From Cyathus striatus (lineage: Eukaryota; Basidiomycota; Agaricomycetes; Agaricales; Nidulariaceae), in assembly GCA_025738555.1 (NCBI GenBank), contig JAOVFP010000010.1:930001-994000 (forward strand): a DNA stretch of 64,000 nucleotides, written 5' to 3'. The notes below the pieces were generated by a model. That model saw nothing but the letters and a program-made list of their open reading frames with translations, was not told the DNA's origin and ran no database searches. Numbering within the stretch: the first letter of the stretch is position 1; the number at the start of each line of letters is the position of its first letter. Both the position numbers and the translations under genes were made by a program. This document shows, piece by piece, positions 60,208 through 64,000 of the stretch.

Positions 60208-61560
60208 AGAAGTTCCAGTTCATGAGGTAGTAAGGTAAGGTTTTTATATGGAATGCTACCCTACTAATAATTGTTTACAGGTTCTATACTGCTATGCAGT
60301 GTCTTTGTATGTCTTCCATTTCGCAATTGGGGTTCTCAGGCTGATTTTCTGTTTTGGCAGGTATGAATGTCCATTGTGTTAGCTTGTTGTTACTTTGGTA
60401 TGTTTTAATTCCGATATATTGTTGCAATTTCATATTCTAACATGTACTTTCGCTACAGTCAGCTGATTTGTTTTGTTGAGAGGGGGGGGGGCAGGGATTA
60501 GTGGGAGAAAGTGTAGGATATTATGTCAGAAAACCCAGTTAAGGGTGCTTCCGGGCATCCTCAAGAGAAGTCAAGAGTAGAGAAAGTAAGCTTTGTCTTT
60601 GCGGGTAAGGAGTACAAACGACGCGTGTACTAGCTAAAATACTCTATCGGAATATTCCATATCACATGACCACTGCAAGAGCGCAACCCAATTCTGACAT
60701 ATTAGGCATTATGTAGATGGAGGAGGGAAGGAAGGAAGGGGAAGTACAAAGGGCTGGTCACTGTAGTACTGTCATGTACTTAACTATATTTAAATATACT
60801 TGATTTTAATTAACAAGTAAATGGTATAATGGTTAGAAATCTGCGGCTCAATCACACTCCACCAGTCTCGGGCTCACATTTGTAAATTTTGACAGTGCTG
60901 CATGCTTCGCTCGAATTGGCCCGATCTCAGCTTAATCCACTTCGATCTGCCTAGATGGAATTTTCACTGGGCCGGTCAATACTACGGTGGTTTTCAGGTT
61001 TCCCTCCCGCACGGTTAATTCCTCATTAATTGTCGTCTTTGAGTCAGAAAAAACAGCGGGTGCTGATAACGACGATGAGATAAGTAGGGTGGGAACAGAT
61101 GTGATGGGGATGGATCGGCTTCGTTGCATCCTGGACATCAACTCAACACCCTCGCTTGCCTCCATTGTCCTCAGGCCTCATCCCTCTGCTCATCATTTGC
61201 TCCCTAAGATAAGATATAGATAGATTACAGATAACGGGCATCTCTCGGCTCCTTATCACACACTATGTCGCCCGTTGCTAACGGATGTTTGCCATCATTA
61301 CAACCTGTACAGTTGTTGCCATTACCAACATTGTCAATGTCGACGCTTTCCCCTTCCTTCTGTCGCCTCCCGCCTCTGCAAGCCTCTGACATCGCGCCTC
61401 AAGTACTCTTGGCATTGCGTGTGTCCTCCGATTTGATCGCACCTGATCATCATCTCATCCCTCCCATTACTGTTGTCACCGTTCCTTCTTGCTGTTCTAC
61501 AACATTTCCTAGTCCTCCTCCTCTCTTGCCGCCTCAGATCATTCTCTCCCAGTCGCATAC
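60208..61560 (+). repeat. Repeat R, copy 2, left part
   Basis: Aligns with 38438-39511 and then, without the 5.4-kb insertion, with 44910-44995. It contains its own nested 176-bp element and is cut at about 61561 by another insertion. Confidence 0.8.
60524..60699. mobile_element. 176-bp MITE with TATTA duplication
   Basis: TIR TGTCAGAA at both ends. 5-bp duplication TATTA at 60519-60523 and 60700-60704. The R1 copy reads through the site (GTAGGATGTTAGGCATC near 38740), an empty-site proof of insertion. It has no coding capacity. Confidence 0.82.
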
Positions 61561-63381
61561 GGTGTTCCAGAACCGCATGTTTTTTTGTTTTTCATCAGTT
61601 CAAATGTCTAAGCGAAGAGCCACTGATGGATTATAGATTACCAATCGCAAGAGGTACCAGATCCTGCGATCGCGGACGTCCATGACGTCAGTATTGAAAT
61701 GTATATTTGCAAGTATATTTTCTGTTCCTTTGACTTGTTTTGGCTATGCCGTTTCTTCTTCGTCCTGTATGTAGTAATTTATTCACTTTAGGATCTCTCT
61801 ATTGTCTCTCCTTCAGCTATCTTAATTCTACGCTCTCTTCGCTTGTTTAAGCTGGAACTTCGTTTTGAACTTAGCTCAATCGTCACAAGCTCTTCTTCTA
61901 TTTGTCCAACTTCGCTCATCTTACCTTACCCCTGTCGAACGGACATATCAACGCACTCACATATATTCTTTACTTAGATATACTCGTCGGACTGATAATT
62001 GAGGCATCTGTCAAATATATAAAGGGCCGATGATGAAATTATTGATTGAACACTGCAACATCATTGATTAGAGTGCAGTTGAGATTTCAAGATGCTGAGT
62101 GCGATTTATAAAATTCTACATACAAGACACATGCTCTATGTAGATACTTACACTAATGTCTCAGATTAATGAATGGCTTAAAAGAACGAAAATAATATAT
62201 TAATACTAAAAGAAGGGGCAGAAAGTGGTGTCTTTAGTTAGAAAAGCCTTAACGTTGAAGAGGAAGAAGTGAGCTTGAAGGATCCTCAACGAAGAATGTG
62301 AGTGGTTAGCACGTCCGTCTAACCTTAAGGTTCTAAGGTAAGGTAAGGAATGTGTCAGCGACGTAATAGAGAGGATTGACAGTGCAACAAGAAACAGAAC
62401 TTCGAGACGAAGTTCTGGAGTGATTTCAGAGGATAGGACTTGGTGAGAGCGTACAGAACGAATGAGACGACGACTTAGAGTGAGAATGAGAGAGAGAGAG
62501 GTGTGGGTGAAATTCACTAAAGTACGATGGACCTAGATACACAGTTTAAATAAGAAAATGGGAAGGAAATATACCTAAAAGGAGTGAATAAAATTTTATT
62601 AAGCCCAAGGAGGTGATAGGAACTTGACTACAGTTTCAAGGAGTGTAAGACTAGAGAAATGAAAAAAAACTGTAGAGAAGTCATGAAGCGATGGCGAGGG
62701 CAGAGCAACTGTAGAGTTGTTGGTCCAGCCAATGTGGTGTGACCGATGCCCGGATGAAATTTGTTGTCCTGTGCATGTGTATCGCGGTCGGTTGCTTCGC
62801 AAATACTCTGGTTAGAGTACCTGATACATGTTTCCGTAGTGTCTGACGTTTGAGAGTTGGGCGTATCCAGTCCGATGCTGAGAGCGTTGAGATGCGTTCA
62901 AGAGGATGGTTCGATGGCAGACGCGTTGATGCGCTTGATGGGAAGGTCACGTGATCACGCCGTAACGCGTCAGAACGTCGATTCTACCGTGCAGGCAGAA
63001 TGCCTGCTCTACAACGTATCAACAGCTCGGAGGAAGAAAGTTATGGACTCGGAACTCGAATGTGAACAAATGCCTACTAGTACCTGATTACATAATGCCT
63101 TATTTACGGTCTCGACCGAAGCATTAAACACTTAATAATACTTGATCTCATAGCTTGGTGTAAGTATTTTTCTTTTGTTCCGCTGATATTAGGTGCTCCT
63201 ATGTGCAAACACAAATGACTTGAGTTCAGAGCGAAGTCAAGTCTCAGAGTAGTAGGAGAAAGAAGGAGCAAAGCGGGAGTCAGTAGGACAATGACCGTTA
63301 GGTAATCCATCAGAGGTTCTTCGCTTAGGGTTGATCAAAAGTGAAATCGGAAAAGTAAAAAGCATGCGGTTCTGGAACCAC
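61561..63381. mobile_element. About 1.8-kb inverted-repeat insertion in R2
   Basis: R2 stops at about 61558 and resumes at 63382, where R1 is contiguous (44990-45005). Ends are inverted: GTTCCAGAACCGCATG at 61564 and CATGCGGTTCTGGAAC at 63363-63378, with a further match inside (CTAAGCGAAGA.CC.CTGATGG). The end resembles the terminus of family Z (GTTCCTAAACCGCATG). The exact duplication is unclear, and open frames inside show no known domain. Confidence 0.62.
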
Positions 63382-64000
63382 CCTCACCCTATCTTGGCGC
63401 AGCCCAAGCATCACCTCGATATCTGATTTCATCATCCCATCTCCCCTTCGTTGTCGTTGTCGTTGACTAGATCCTCCCTCCTCATCGATCATTGCTGGTC
63501 CTCAATGCGGTTGCGCAGCGCCTCCCTCTTCTCCCTCCTGCCACATCGCGCCATCAACATCTCCTGGCGTTACCTTTCCGGGGCCTGTGTGGGGGCCCCC
63601 TCTCCCCTCTTTTACCCGGCCTCGTCATCAATTTGATCGTGTGCGATCTCTCCCCCGAATCGTTGCTGGTCCCAACGTTGCCCAGCTCCTCCACCTTGCC
63701 GTTCCCTCCAACGTTACCTAGCGCCTCCCTCTCCTCCCTCCTCCCACTGCGCGCTATCCTCGGCCAAACACGCACACCGCCAATATCTCTTGGCGTTGCT
63801 TAAGCGCCATTCATTGGCCAGCGCTTCCTCAGTGCCGCTCCCCCCAACGTTATCGGTTTGCCTAGTACCCACGCAAAAGGTGGCTACATCTACTCCTAAA
63901 TCGTCCCAATAGGCTGTGCAGTCCAACTCTCCGGTCTCGAAGTAGACAACATAAAACTCGTCAGACCCTTCCCCACCCCCCGACCACCCAGTCCCCTCCC
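63382..64000 (+). pseudogene. Repeat R2 continuation fused to a third OYE fragment
   Basis: 63382-63625 continues repeat R. From GGCCTCGTCATCAATTTGAT it becomes the same GC-rich segment found at 47485-47755. At CACCCACGCAAAAGGTGGCT (about 63870) it enters OYE sequence for GGYIYS and onward, running off the window end. The junction is shared with the copy at 47.7 kb, so the chimera was duplicated after it formed. The frame is broken soon after. Confidence 0.65.

Noticed and set aside
62285..62345. tRNA-like text (GTGGTTAGCACGTCCGTCTAA)
   Set aside because: It resembles a D-arm and anticodon stem, but no T-arm or closing acceptor stem follows.

Overview
The window looks like transposon-dense, gene-poor chromosomal DNA of a filamentous basidiomycete, most likely an Agaricomycete. 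The evidence is family-based: a DUF6533-type seven-helix protein remnant, a NACHT-WD40 (HNWD-like) NLR, a Kre9/KNH-like cell-wall protein, old yellow enzyme (OYE) relatives, a DIRS-like tyrosine-recombinase retroelement, a BED-finger hAT transposase, and short 46-65 bp GT-AG introns. I cannot name the species.

Layout. 1-6 kb: old repeats (family Z, minus copy), a kinase-like fragment and unreadable sequence. 7.6-13.2 kb: three members of a small multi-pass membrane-protein family, one intact and two broken, with a 1.5-kb hAT-type element inside an 8-bp target duplication. 13.8-17.9 kb: two 654-bp TA-flanked MITEs and an OYE pseudogene. 18-31 kb: an almost CpG-free domain holding a zinc-finger transposon remnant, a 2.5-kb hAT-type element and an NLR gene. 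That NLR has been pulled apart by a 1645-bp terminal-inverted-repeat (TIR) element inside its NACHT domain and by about 3 kb of palindromic and satellite repeats between NACHT and WD40. 30.8-38 kb: a solo LTR, a Copia-like LTR with primer-binding site, and a decayed DIRS-like element. 38-45 kb: a nest in which repeat R is interrupted by a 5.4-kb TIR element that contains a Z copy, itself interrupted by a 2.9-kb hAT-type element. 46-54 kb: fragments of a RecQ-like helicase, OYE, a secreted protein, a DUF6533 protein and a KNH-like protein. 54.2-57.8 kb: a multi-exon hAT transposase gene. 58.5-64 kb: a fourth, intact member of the membrane-protein family, a second R copy interrupted twice, and a third OYE fragment.

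Only three genes look possibly functional: the two intact small membrane-protein genes (7679-8321 and 58974-59614) and the hAT transposase. Almost everything else is a pseudogene or a mobile element. Insertions could be placed to the base in several cases because target duplications are intact, or because a paralogous copy elsewhere in the window shows the uninterrupted site. The inactivating substitutions I could infer are C:G to T:A transitions, and the NLR region has essentially no CpG, pointing to methylation- or RIP-like decay. No rRNA gene, tRNA gene, CRISPR array or prokaryotic feature was found.
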